From the NCBI RefSeq assembly GCF_905171765.1, contig NC_053392.1, positions 33,534,192 to 33,598,191 on the forward strand: DNA of 64,000 bases, read 5' to 3'. The position numbers and the translations under genes were made by a program. A model generated the notes under the pieces. It made no database searches, was not told the origin of the DNA, and worked only from the letters and a program-made list of their open reading frames with translations. The DNA comes from Bufo bufo. Taxonomy: Eukaryota > Chordata > Amphibia > Anura > Bufonidae. Of the stretch, positions 33,401-37,760 are shown in pieces (the stretch's first letter is position 1; every line of letters begins with the position of its first letter).

Positions 33401-35919
33401 AGTGGGACGTGATGTTGTAGTCACAACTATTAAGACTGGGAACCAGACTATGACACAAGCCAGTTTAGATATGACCTTTATTCGTAGGTGGGAGCCCAAC
33501 AGGACGGACATTGCCACTGCCCAATGCGTATTTTGGAACAACAATCTCTTTGAAGGAGTTGGTGGATGGTCAACAGAAGGATGTCTGACAATCATAGTAA
33601 ACAACAGTGTTGTGTGTCGATATAGACAGTTGGCACCTGTCTCAGTCTTGATGTCACGTGGCATTTTCGAGGAGGACTTCGAGGATGATGCTTTGGAGAC
33701 TCTCAGCCAGGTTGGAGCTAGTTTGTCTATGATAAGTCTACTCATCTGCTTCACAGTATACATTATAGAGTGGAAGCAGACGGTGAAGGACGATATTACC
33801 TACTATCGGCAGGTGACCTTAATCAACATTTCCGTGTCTATGTTCTTAGGTGATGTTTGGTTCTTAGTATCAACCTCCATAACCAGAAGCCACACCAACG
33901 AGTTATGTGTGTCAGGAGCCTTCTTCCAGCACTTCTTCTATCTCGCCACTTTATTCTGGATGTTGATTCAGGGGTTCATTCTCCTTTATGAACTTGTTTT
34001 CTCCGACCACCAGCTCAACAAAATTGCTGTCCATCTGGCCATGGCGGGCATTGGATACATCTGCCCCCTCATCATCTCCAGTGTTACCATAGGTATTGAT
34101 TATCCCAAAGAAGAATACATTACAGATGGAGGCTGCTTTTTGAGCCAAGAAGATGGAACTGTATTTGCATTTTCAGTGCCTGTTCTTCTAACTGTTGCAT
34201 TGAACTTCTTTCCGATCGGTGCAATGATTTGGAAACTATTACGACCTCCTGCCACCGAAGAGCCAGAGGAAGACACAAAATCATTAGTGGCCAAGGCACT
34301 TGCCATTTTAACATCTGTGTTTGGCACAACATGGTTCCTGGAGACATTGTTAGAGGAAGTCCACGAGTCCTTTGAGTACATCCTCACATTCCTTAATACT
34401 TTCCAGGTAAGGTCTATAAAATCTCTAAGGGTCTAACATAGTCAACTAAACTCTAGCTTCACAACCAACATCTATATGAGGAACTTGAACTGTCCTCATG
34501 TGGGGCATTATATATGATTATAACTGCCAGGTTACTTTGCTGTAATTTATTTGAGTAGAAGGTACTGTTCCTGGCTTGGAAACATTGAGTAAGACAATAG
34601 CTGAAGTTTTGTTAAATTTGCTCGAATATCCATTTATTAGCATTTTAGCATGATTATTGGAGCAGATCAAGTTATAAACAGCATAGTAAAGCTTTGGAAG
34701 GCATAACCAGAATAAGCTGACACACAAGTGACTGTATTAAGGGTCTGTTCAACCATAATATCACACCCATAAATGTCTATAGGGCGCTACTATACCTTTA
34801 ATCTAACAGAATTTTTTTTGGACATGGATATCGTATTACAGAAGTATTCTTCACTCAAAGAGATCCAAAGATCTCCGGTAATATGGTGTGGGACCAAGGC
34901 ACACATAGGTCGTACATGGCTGTAGTATAGAGCCTCAGGGATTCTGTGTGTGTGAGGTTCGAGACGTACTCACAAGGCCACGATTATTGGAACAGTGTAA
35001 CTTATCTATACCACCTTTCTGACATGATAAGCTGATCGCCTCCGTGACCTGCCGACTGCAATCTAGACTCCACCTCATAAAATCTGGAAATTCTCTCACT
35101 TTTTATCTAATCCCTAACAAAGAGGTATCATCAGGGAAGAGAACCATCACCCTAGCGCCACCTCTTGGAAGTGACTCTCTTGTCAAAATATGACTTTCCA
35201 ACAAGCCTTGTGATTTGACAAATTGGATTTTGACTCATAGGAAGCCACTTTCAAGAGGTGGAGCAGGTGAGATGGTTCTCTTCCTTGGGAGATATCTCCT
35301 TGTATATTCGCTTCTCATGGAGGACTTCCAGCAAGTCTCCATACAGGAAAGATCTCTTTAAGGAGATTTAGCACTTTGCCTAGATCGTAAACTCACTAAC
35401 ACTGGTTCTCTTGCTTGTACCATATTGTCCTAGTTGTTACACTATGTTAGCCCAACATTGTTCTAGGTTAAGGTTGACAGCTTTAAGTACGGTTCTGCTC
35501 AGTTTCCAACTTCTTTTGATATATTATATTGAGTTTTACTTAACTACCTCCCCGATAGGTATATCTTACCCTGGGCATATTACCCTGGTGTCAGGTATTG
35601 GTTGGCAGATCTACATCTAATATCACGTCAGTGGTCCAGTTTCTTGAACATATTCTCCATTTAACATCATGTCTTCCTCCTTCAGGGTGTGATCATCTTG
35701 ATCTTTGGATGCCTTATGGACAAAAGAGTAAGTGACCAATTATTGTATAGACAAGCACTGGTTGATTGCGGTCCTGGATCTTCTCTGTGTCAGTAAATCT
35801 GTGCCTAGGCTACATCTCATTTTTCTTTTCAGATTCGGGAAGCTTTGTCCAAAAGATTCCAAAAACTCCAAGCTCTGTTCCCATCTCTGTCCTGCTGTGA
35901 ACATGGCTCCTACGACGTG
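324..35919 (+). CDS. ADGRF3: Adhesion G protein-coupled receptor F3, 5'-incomplete, ten visible exons
   Basis: Seven-transmembrane adhesion receptor of subfamily VI, predicted in the plasma membrane. The ten exons carry about 926 codons with compatible intron phases. Domain order: an unassigned extracellular segment; a short Cys-rich module (CECEPGF...CFCPN); two Ig-like domains, each split by an intron; a HormR-like Cys module; the GAIN domain; a GPS; seven membrane helices; a short cytoplasmic tail. The 7TM segment shows the strongest resemblance to ADGRF3 (for example LLEEV before TM7 and FGCLMDKR after it). The neighbour HADHB, in convergent orientation, repeats the mammalian arrangement and supports F3 over F1, F2, F4 or F5. 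Upstream exons with the signal peptide lie outside the window, and the last coding exon is uncertain. The GPS is degenerate (see findings). The ligand is unknown. Confidence 0.9.
496..820. mobile_element. Hairpin element flanked by 14-bp target-site duplications
   Basis: Direct repeats CTCCATGACCAGTA at 496-509 and 807-820 flank a ~297-bp insert. Its first part (509-697) is a near-perfect inverted repeat with ~90-nt arms around an A-rich loop at ~600-612. Each arm contains a GAAACGTTGCACATTTTGG-type core. Positions 698-806 form an unpaired tail. Long duplications point to target-primed retroposition rather than a cut-and-paste MITE. Confidence 0.75.
1111..1284 (+). CDS. ADGRF3: ADGRF3 exon B (Cys-rich module)
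   Basis: Acceptor CCATCAG, donor GGCAC|GTAGGT, 174 nt, phase 1 to phase 1. It encodes a compact eight-cysteine segment beginning ECTKKERSMQCECEPGF and ending TVYCEEPP. This is the short Cys module that sits before the Ig-like domains in ADGRF receptors. Confidence 0.85.
1690..2470. repeat. piggyBac-related interspersed repeat, copy 1
   Basis: AT-rich non-coding sequence that shares many stretches with 48.1-48.65 kb: GGGCTTGTTATTTT, ATTGGTAC, TATAAAAACCTT, TTTTCTTTGCATC, CATAACTTTTATATATTTC and GGGGGGTTGGATAAGGTG. The order is the same in both, so they are two copies of one family. Homopolymer runs and a TTAAGGGTTAA near 2290 fit the noncoding parts of frog piggyBac elements. Ends not resolved. 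Confidence 0.55.
2517..2940. mobile_element. Foldback MITE with TTAA-type ends
   Basis: The termini are inverted repeats: TTTAAAGGGATTTTC at 2517 and GAAAACCCCTTTAA ending at 2940. They continue inward as ACTGATGATCTATC and GATAGGTCATCAGT. The terminal TTAAAGGGG suggests a piggyBac-type MITE. Similar end motifs recur near 5716, 44945 and 50870. Confidence 0.65.
2945..3370. repeat. Poly-C run followed by degenerate ~30-bp minisatellite
   Basis: A run of about 18 C at 2949-2966 is followed by strongly diverged tandem units built on CAGACCCCAGATCA and CCCCAAAATGAATACAGAC. Copies drift in length and sequence, so the array looks old. Intronic, no gene. Confidence 0.65.
3380..4780. other. ADGRF3 intron, no gene recognised
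   Basis: AT-rich intron with scattered simple sequence and a small inverted pair near 3805-3870 (ATTAGATTCCACCTTT / AAAGGTGGAATCTGATTGG), which suggests a decayed MITE. Short open frames here have no domain features. Confidence 0.6.
4790..5008 (+). CDS. ADGRF3: ADGRF3 exon C (first half of Ig-like domain 1)
   Basis: Acceptor CTCCTTCCTTTAG, donor GGGGAG|GTAGTT, 219 nt, phase 1 to phase 1. It encodes ITLSPNPATVGSDIVLEF, the Ig tryptophan in NIKWFL and a late strand STLSIKNI. The usual B-strand cysteine position is phenylalanine (VLEF). As I recall it, the mammalian orthologue also lacks this cysteine. Confidence 0.88.
5060..5715. other. ADGRF3 intron, unassigned
   Basis: After a short motif with TTTGAAACGCGTAAG (5090-5106), a core seen in many amphibian repeats, the rest is T-rich unique-looking sequence with recurring TCCAGT/GGTTT words. 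No exon features were recognised. Confidence 0.5.
5716..5850. repeat. MITE fragment with AAAGGGGTTTTC end
   Basis: Begins TTAAAGGGGTTTTCCGAGACTT and continues GATATGTCATCATTATCTGATCAGT. It is the same terminal family as the foldback at 2517-2940, here without a matching right end. Confidence 0.5.
5948..6080. mobile_element. hAT-type MITE with 8-bp TSD
   Basis: A 133-bp palindromic element: terminus CAGGGATCAGCAACCT at 5948 and its complement ending at 6080. It is flanked by the perfect 8-bp duplication GTCTAGTG (5940-5947 and 6081-6088). Both arms carry ACTCCCAGCATG-type motifs. Eight-bp duplications and CAG...CTG ends define hAT-superfamily elements. Confidence 0.88.
6229..7634 (-). pseudogene. 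Tc1-like transposon with broken transposase
   Basis: Inner terminal repeats ACATGAAAATGATGAAGGAACA (6250 region) and its complement near 7590-7625 flank remnants of a - strand transposase. The 7234-6995 piece has the HTH-like RRATVTSSAEDKFIRATSLR. The 6791-6528 piece has DDE-core remnants such as QQDNATKHTSR. The frame is broken by shifts, and a run of about 24 C lies at 6767-6790. The outer left end (GTCCAAAGCTTGGACACACTT, 6195) has no clear partner on the right. Confidence 0.8.
7718..7933 (+). CDS. ADGRF3: ADGRF3 exon D (end of Ig1, start of Ig2)
   Basis: Acceptor CTTGTCCACAG, donor ATCAG|GTTTGA, 216 nt, phase 1 to phase 1. The exon starts with the Ig F-strand pattern GLYVCRFDY. After a linker it enters the second Ig-like domain (FPGITVECCIQDD...YYVFWEPG). 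The next 22.5 kb of intron holds the large nested repeat region. Confidence 0.88.
8025..8669. mobile_element. Second hairpin element flanked by 14-bp duplications
   Basis: TAATCTTTAAGAGT at 8025-8038 is repeated exactly at 8656-8669. Between them, 8039-8567 is an inverted repeat with ~130-nt arms: left ACACCTATACAAAAAAGCTGAG, right CTCAGCTTTTTTGTCTAGGTGTA. The arms contain GACGTGCGGTACACTCCTGA and its complement. A ~90-nt unpaired tail follows. The architecture matches 496-820. Confidence 0.78.
8686..10101 (-). pseudogene. Tc1-like transposon with broken transposase, TIRs present
   Basis: Terminal repeats CACTAATCACAGAAAGTTAG at 8686 and the related complement ending GTTGTGAGAAGTG at 10101 are flanked by TA (8684-8685, 10102-10103), as expected for Tc1/mariner. 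The - strand frame from 9334 to 8915 carries DDE-domain motifs (FMEDNASAHRG and ALSPDLNPIENLWD). An N-terminal piece lies at 9955-9728 (DQQYLTIARLQAGCSQTEVA). Stops and shifts separate them, so it is inactive. Confidence 0.88.
10102..15202. repeat. 35/36-bp minisatellite, left block
   Basis: About 140 tandem units by length, each with TATGTACAAGAATATAAC and CTATAATACTG. Two length variants alternate, CTGCTCC (35 bp) and CTGCCTCC (36 bp). Higher-order copies exist: the segment near 11451 recurs at 12662 (offset 1211), and a variant block with TACTACCTCC at 13901 recurs at 14360 (offset 459). It starts immediately at the Tc1 right end and stops at the LINE. Open frames within it are by-products of 36-bp units. 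Confidence 0.97.
15315..16367 (+). CDS. LINE ORF1 protein (L1 ORF1p type)
   Basis: A 350-residue RNA-binding nucleocapsid-like protein. Residues ~1-80 are charged and Pro/Ser-rich. Residues ~85-140 form a predicted coiled coil (MQELTEIKEDIKHIGHRVERL) for trimerisation. An RRM begins near residue 155 after the linker NRSRRKNVRFRGLPE. The C-terminal domain (EILRQRKIPFKWLFPFGLTF) follows. This order is that of Transposase_22/L1 ORF1p. The ATG at 15315 lies 112 bp into the element and the frame has no defect. Confidence 0.9.
   Translation: MGKIGKYLPKERPEPLKQDRGPSEMEKYFNKRPAAPVTERPKMAPPDPDDSMEEAERADSPATESSQGSQAETAEPISKRFLQQALLSVIRPVMQELTEIKEDIKHIGHRVERLEDTQGAILNYTRAIGDNSSAYLSSLDHAYALIEDQENRSRRKNVRFRGLPEAVSHEELPAAAAAIFTSLLGPEGASAVTIERIHRSLRPKPREGEPPRDVVCGLLRYVDTAAIFKAAREKGDLKHDGAKILLFQDLAPSTLNKRRILRPVTEILRQRKIPFKWLFPFGLTFSREGKRCTIRTPSDLPAAWELLNTTPQDIPSWLPSADTGVPLPELPDSSRWSKVPSRKGAKQRIT
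16449..16515. repeat. Iterated left terminal motif of piggyBac
   Basis: TTAAGGACC followed by GGGCTCATTTTCACC or AGGCTCATTTTCACC occurs three times in direct order within 67 bp. Each copy carries an internal TTAA. Confidence 0.85.
16975..19345. repeat. 395-bp tandem repeat, six copies, inside piggyBac
   Basis: The marker word CAAGAGTTAATGGCAGATGG starts at 17046, 17441, 17836, 18231, 18626 and 19021, exactly 395 bp apart. Inner copies are nearly identical. The first copy and the last ~150 bp are diverged, as expected of an array homogenised from the inside. No ORF spans the unit. A diverged inverted copy of part of the unit lies at ~19480-19800. Confidence 0.95.
19987..20126. mobile_element. 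hAT-like foldback MITE inside piggyBac
   Basis: GCAGGCATCCTAAAACTGCGG at 19987 pairs with the complement ending GATGCCTGC at 20126. Each arm has a CTACAATTCCCACCATGCC-like motif. An outer inverted pair (GGCTCTCAGACTTTGGAGACAC at ~19960 and ~20190) surrounds it, so it occupies the loop of an older palindrome. No exact 8-bp duplication was found. Confidence 0.7.
20235..22034 (-). CDS. piggyBac transposase, intact
   Basis: A 599-residue DDE/D transposase that excises and inserts its element at TTAA. An acidic, Ser-rich N-terminus (1-100) with an arginine tract precedes the catalytic domain. Catalytic aspartates are seen as D271 (AVDESLVAFKG), D355 (LYVDNFYTSIPLF) and D458 (RYMGGVDLSDQ), the spacing of insect piggyBac. 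The C-terminal Cys/His-rich domain begins KCRVCHKRGIRKDT and ends CFREYH near residue 594. Resemblance is closest to the frog Uribo2 type. No stop or frameshift is seen. The ATG at 22034 gives the MAHRMFSAEEA start typical of this group. Confidence 0.96.
   Translation of the reverse strand: MAHRMFSAEEAYAQIASDSESPSEDEDDPTFLLSSASSSSSSDDDEPPRRRRRRQAEPGAPHARDPVAHPSTSRPGVRTGFPAHQISPPEPPADELSWCPPVDFEPEIPDFAGNPGIQIPTVGFTEIDYFSFFFSNSLVNLMVEQTNLYAQQFVAQNPGSVLARPGGWTPVSAAEMRTFWGLVLHMGLVQKPSVRQYWSGDILYQTPLYSMVMIRHRFEAIRKCLHYSDNAACPPRSDPAYDRLYKIRPVIDHFGATFQQAYVPGREVAVDESLVAFKGRLSFRQYIPTKRARYGVKLYKICESASGYTYKFRVYEGRDSRIEPPECPPTLGVSGKLVWDLMYPLLDNGYHLYVDNFYTSIPLFRSLAARSTFACGTVRKNQRGLPAYPLQVPIPRGETRALTSGNLLLVRYKDKRDVLMLSTIHGNGTTPVPVRGTAATVLKPDCIVDYNRYMGGVDLSDQVLTPYNAMRKTRAWYKKVAVYLVQVAMYNSFVLSRSAGSTGTFLQFYEAVLKDLIFSDRERAGRSTSGIGGARIVPGQHFPGVVPHTGKKGRTQKKCRVCHKRGIRKDTTTQCDTCPDHPGLCIINCFREYHTSMEY
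22068..22082 (-). promoter_or_regulatory. Possible TATA element of the transposase gene
   Basis: On the - strand the sequence reads CATATAATAAAGTTTG about 35-50 bp upstream of the transposase ATG. It would place transcription start very near the ATG, so the assignment is tentative. Confidence 0.3.
22297..22400 (+). repeat. G-rich tract with quadruplex potential
   Basis: Nearly uninterrupted G runs of 3-14 separated by T or A (for example GGGGGGTGGGGGGTGCTGG) on the + strand, hence C-rich on the transposase strand. It lies in the upstream region of the transposase within the piggyBac element. Confidence 0.85.
23000..23122. repeat. Iterated palindromic right terminus of piggyBac
   Basis: The palindrome GGACGTACCGGTACGTCC, or its GGCG-led variant, occurs three times. 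Each is followed by a GGTCCTTAAGG copy, the last of which forms the transposon end. Intervening spacers GACTCGGGAAATAGG are identical. Confidence 0.88.
23643..27470 (+). CDS. LINE ORF2 protein: endonuclease and reverse transcriptase
   Basis: A 1275-residue polyprotein for target-primed reverse transcription. N-terminal AP-like endonuclease: FFQELHL, GGDLNVAL (D141), SRLDYIF, SDHAPV (D228/H229). Reverse transcriptase: SYRPISLLNVDVK, VDAEKAFD (D604), TRQGCPLSP and catalytic YADD (706-709). The C-terminal CWRCMEDTGTLSHIFWSC is the CCHC-type motif of L1/Tx1 elements (from C1133). I start at ATG 23643 (MAAVNCTTFNVRG), where family homology begins. The frame is open further upstream, but only from a TTG with no conserved sequence. 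No defect is visible. Confidence 0.95.
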   Translation: MAAVNCTTFNVRGFNTPQKRSQVIRLLKKRRTDVCFFQELHLKLGHVPKLSQSYFNQWFISSHAKASRGAGIAISRRVPFSLVSSLTDPEGRFMFVKGKIGTVLVTLASLYSPNRGQGLWLKTTLTKFTSFAEGICLIGGDLNVALNPLVDASDHSSQLTQAAIGRINKHLAGAHLLDTWRLTHPTDLDYTFFSAAHKVYSRLDYIFISDAHAELVSNSTIDPMTVSDHAPVTTSVVFSELPQQSRQWRLNETLLDDVEGMRDIEAKLQHFFRENTTDDVSVTTVWETHKAVIRGELIALGSRKKKERQKTFHTLLEKISALESLHKKSRTTEAQQELTLTRKKLKDHLNYHQAKSYQYAQFRFYAHGDKGTRVMASLLKQKKDASYIAGIKDKDGRLLHKTSDIAKEFHKFYSQLYGLKCPDDDTEANIEEAADKFLANLNLPKLETKDREQLLAPVTIEEISNILSSMPMGKCPGPDGFSVGYYKKLSSVLTPRMATWCNSLLNGSVLHRQSLEATVTILPKAGKDPNQCGSYRPISLLNVDVKVWAKLLASRLAPLLPKLIHPDQAGFVPGREGNQNSCRVLSAMQLAKKEKASLVLLGVDAEKAFDRVSWSYMRKTLHKLGIPEQFQTAIMSLYHEPSARIRVNGTLSQSFPITNGTRQGCPLSPTLYVMVMETLLQAIREHPGIKGLKIRDSSVEFINAAYADDLLVMLTNPVEAFPHLLSLFELYGRISNFKVNYTKSEAMNVSAPSKMISSLKGTTPFIWQGSHLSYLGIKLPADLDQTFSLNFKPLLNDIQKQLHSLKIPYVSWMGRKNLLKAFIMPRLLYVMQMLPVFIPMSFFCQVRRLFRTFLWGGKSARLAHSRLIQGRSTGGFGLPDAHLYYQAIHLKRWIQLHATKYQTWGCDLELAQLSSVQRAGLWGLTTSNLRSQVLLRGTASVIQQLNGKLNLLNNPSPSMPADLLPFTIRPNTKQIATTWHKLRKFTTEEFLGATSGDLSDQHPLHNLIKKCNFLELIELNSVSRPLIESNRHKPTQSWFEKLLTFESIPRKLISLCYLALVTPRSPGTPQYLRHWAAELEVELNETDIMRIHAHSHGFSRCTRIQEHTYKVLTQWYMTPKQMFIRGMRQDDKCWRCMEDTGTLSHIFWSCPRIRPFWEGVLSTIQKITHVVVEVPPTLVLLWLPTPSFSPSKRCLTTQLLQAARLLIPQHWLSTEPPTVEAWLNKVDHICRMEELASWEDRNHNKYVKLWTPWLMFRDDPPNSQTAHGSASSGTL
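27954..30425. repeat. 35/36-bp minisatellite, right block
   Basis: About 70 units of the same family as 10102-15202, in the same orientation. The two blocks were one array before the LINE entered. The last units degrade (ATAATACCTCCCCTC) about 30 bp before an ADGRF3 splice acceptor. Confidence 0.97.
30456..30581 (+). CDS. ADGRF3: ADGRF3 exon E (second half of Ig2)
   Basis: Acceptor TGTACAGAG|GTG, donor AAGG|GTAAGA, 126 nt, phase 1 to phase 1. It encodes CYPLSISQIPEKDTDYRCVF, the Ig F-strand Cys, and ends VESRVHVAIIK. The nearer acceptor at 30490 (AAGTCAG) would break phase with exon D. The chosen one keeps the frame and matches the human domain length. Confidence 0.75.
30600..31215. other. 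ADGRF3 intron, no feature recognised
   Basis: Mixed-composition intron with one short duplicated word at its start (GATCATTAAGGGTAA at ~30596). No repeats of known type or exons seen. Confidence 0.5.
31221..31414 (+). CDS. ADGRF3: ADGRF3 exon F (HormR-like module)
   Basis: Acceptor TTTTCTGTCCAG, donor CTCAG|GTGATT, 194 nt, phase 1 in and phase 0 out. It carries the module CSDD...RWKVTKAGYDAEILC, RSCLRNGQW and NYSCVD, then the start of the GAIN helical subdomain (RLQNLFQQAQ). Confidence 0.9.
31802..31993 (+). CDS. ADGRF3: ADGRF3 exon G (GAIN subdomain A)
   Basis: Donor ATGACG|GTAAGT is strong. The acceptor TTCTCCCATCAG|AGG was chosen because it is in phase 0 and gives a good alignment start. 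The 192-nt exon encodes GRLRNYTMSSLNYI and PSDMITVVETIKLLAM, the helical part of GAIN. The 5' boundary is less certain than the 3' one. Confidence 0.72.
32000..33020. other. ADGRF3 intron, unassigned
   Basis: About 1 kb of non-coding sequence. It resembles a decayed transposon internal region near 32,500-32,760, but no motif is good enough to name. No exon features. Confidence 0.45.
33024..34406 (+). CDS. ADGRF3: ADGRF3 exon H (GAIN, GPS and most of 7TM)
   Basis: Acceptor CTCTTTCCTGCAG, donor TTCCAG|GTAAGG, 1383 nt, phase 0 to phase 0. It begins DLAAVCSQLLSFD and runs through a GAIN beta region with many N-glycosylation sequons. The GPS (CVFWNNNLFEGVGGWSTEGC...VCRYRQLAPVSVLMS) follows, then TM1 (LSMISLLICFTVYII) to TM6 and the start of TM7 (YILTFLNTFQ). 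Class B features include the conserved Cys in ECL2 (GGCFLSQEDG) and GTTWFLETLLEEV in TM6. The large single exon is usual for this subfamily. Confidence 0.95.
34407..35685. other. ADGRF3 intron, no feature recognised
   Basis: 1.3 kb of apparently unique intron. Between 35140 and 35290 a weak inverted pair (AGCGCCACCTCTTGGAAGTG and CCACTTTCAAGAGGTGGAGC) suggests a decayed foldback MITE. Confidence 0.5.
35686..35727 (+). CDS. ADGRF3: ADGRF3 exon I (end of TM7)
   Basis: A 42-nt micro-exon, acceptor CTTCCTCCTTCAG, donor AAGA|GTAAGT, phase 0 to 0. It encodes GVIILIFGCLMDKR, the end of TM7, as in other adhesion GPCRs where a short exon splits TM7 from the tail. Confidence 0.9.
35833..35919 (+). CDS. 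ADGRF3: ADGRF3 exon J (helix 8 and tail)
   Basis: Acceptor TTTTCTTTTCAG. Encodes IREALSKRFQKLQALF then SLSCCEHGSYDV, i.e. helix 8 and a Cys pair suited to palmitoylation. A donor GTG|GTAAGG at 35919 would lead to a further exon I could not find. Reading through would add 50 codons up to a TAA at 36070-36072, with no recognisable tail sequence. Confidence 0.8.
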
Positions 35920-36074
35920 GTAAGGCGATTTCCATTCTCAATAACATTAGTGGGATTACAAGCTCTGTATCGGAGATATCCAGGGATGAAAAGACCAAAG
36001 GTAGATGCTATGGAGTTTACAACGCGAACACTTAGATTTGGGCATCACAGAGATTTGCTTCTCCCCCTTTAAGG

Positions 36075-36655
36075 GCTGTTTCCGTCCTGTGCGGAAATCT
36101 CGCTCCGTGTGCGAGTGATTCTCCATTATGGACACTGCTCTTTGCCCAGGAGCACACGACCGTATTTATTTTGCGGTCTGCAAAAAAACAAAACAAACAG
36201 AAAAAAAAACGGATGACATCCGTGAGATTGTTTTTTATGTGCGGATCCATTGTAACAATGCCTGTGCTTGCCTGCACAACAGACAATAATAGGACATGTT
36301 CTATTTTTCTTGCGGAACAGACGGAAACAGAATGCACACGGAGTCATTTTAGGTTTTTTTTCAAGCCCCATTGAAATGAATGGTTCCGTATATGAACACA
36401 ACGGAAACGGAAGAAGAAAAAATTCATGTGTAAGAGTCCTTATACTGATTTATAATGCTGCGTGTCTCTGCATGACCTTACTTCTACAGAATCATACTGA
36501 CATAATGCTATCAGTACAATTCAGTAGATACAGGTAATGCAGAGACACACAGCATTATAAATCAGTATAATGCAGTGTGCTCCTGCGCACCGAACAGTGT
36601 CCATAACGGAGAATCACGCTCACACACGGAGCCCGATTTCTCACATGGTATGCAT
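36075..36655. mobile_element. Large foldback element with an insertion in its left arm
   Basis: The right arm (~36500-36650) pairs with a split left arm: GCGGAAATCTCGCTCCGTG...GGAGCACAC (36091-36157) and TTATACTGATTTATAATGCTG (36440-36460). The right arm reads through the junction without a break. The intervening ~280 bp (36158-36439) is an amphibian repeat with CCATTGAAATGAATGGTTCCG. Confidence 0.7.
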
Positions 36656-36740
36656 TGATCTATTGTTTCTCAGTGTAATTACTAGTTTACACCACCATGG
36701 TCTACTAACTGTTCACGAGGCCATTTGTATATGTTTTGAT

Positions 36741-37240
36741 CAAAATACATAAGCCCACTCACCACGTCGAGGTAACCTCCTTCGAGTGGGTACCTACTCT
36801 ATTTTGGTGCAGCACCATGTGGCGAGCACTGCTCCAGCAGGTGGCGTGACCGAGCAGTCCAACAGCACCCCCACTGTCAGGCTAAACCCTCTTGGCACAG
36901 GGCCTCACCAGCCCACAGGCACAGCACCACACCATGTGAACAGGGGTTGGGGGGTAGAGAGTCATTTGAGGCCTTATAGCACCTCTTCAAAGAGGTGAAG
37001 AGTGTGGGAGTTGGTTCCAGGTGGTGAATTTGCATTTGATACTCACAATATATGGTCCAAAGAGGTGCCCATAGAAGTGAAGGCCAGCATTAGGCTTTTA
37101 AAATACCCTAGCAGAGAGCTGGCAGAAACTTGAGGAGGGGCCACAGATCAAGTGAACAATTTGGTCCACTCTTAAAAACATAAGGTGCTGGTTGTGTGTT
37201 CCGCAACACCAAAGGCCACGAAGATCCTTAGAAAGATGAA
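36741..37240. other. Intergenic repeat-like sequence, unassigned
   Basis: GC-moderate sequence with CCACTCACCACGTCGAGG and short tandem CAGCACCAC words. It reads like an interspersed repeat but no family or termini are recognised. Confidence 0.35.
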
Positions 37241-37249
37241 ACTAAGATA

Positions 37250-37441
37250 AACTTGTGCCAGAACAATGGCAGGAGAGCAGCCTGGAGGAGGGAAGGATGG
37301 GCTCGTGATCAGATGTGTGGCACAGCTCTCGTCAAGCAGGGTGGAGGTAGTGTGATGGCATGGGCATGTATGGTGCCAATGGAACTGGAGAGTCCAATGG
37401 TGGTAATTGATGTGTCACTGCAGACAGATGTAGGAGGATGA
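37250..37441 (+). pseudogene. Tc1-like transposase fragment
   Basis: The frame reads CGTALVKQGGGSVMAWACM, the conserved region of Tc1/mariner transposases normally written K-x-G-G-G-S-x-M-V-W-G-C. It continues about 20 residues and stops. No terminal repeats were recognised nearby. Confidence 0.75.
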
Positions 37442-37529
37442 ATCCTGAATAGTGGTCCAGTGGCTGATCACAAATAGTGGTCCAAAATGCACGGGCACTA
37501 GCTGTGTGAAACCCATATTGCGGCATGGA

Positions 37530-37760
37530 CCCACTGATTTAAATGTGTCCGTGATCTGCAATACATGTCCTATCTTTTGCGGTGCGAAGGCATGGACCAA
37601 AAAGCCCACGGAAGCGCTTCCGATCCATGCCTCTGCTCCATATCTTGCAGACCCATTCAAGTCAATGGCTCCGCATCTGTGAAACAGATTTTACACGGCA
37701 GGTGCCCATATATTAAGGGTCCGCAATACGGGCACGGCCGGCTTACAGTCAGGTGAATGA
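37530..37760. repeat. Amphibian interspersed repeat fragment
   Basis: Sequence of the type ACCCACTGATTTAAATG / CCCATTCAAGTCAATGGC with alternating purine-rich CCGTGATCTGCAATA motifs. It shares style and words with the inserts at 36158-36439 and 43260-43640. Ends not resolved. Confidence 0.5.

Noticed and set aside
36126..36537. Several overlapping open frames between ADGRF3 and HADHB
   Set aside because: They lie inside a foldback element and its insertion and are low complexity.
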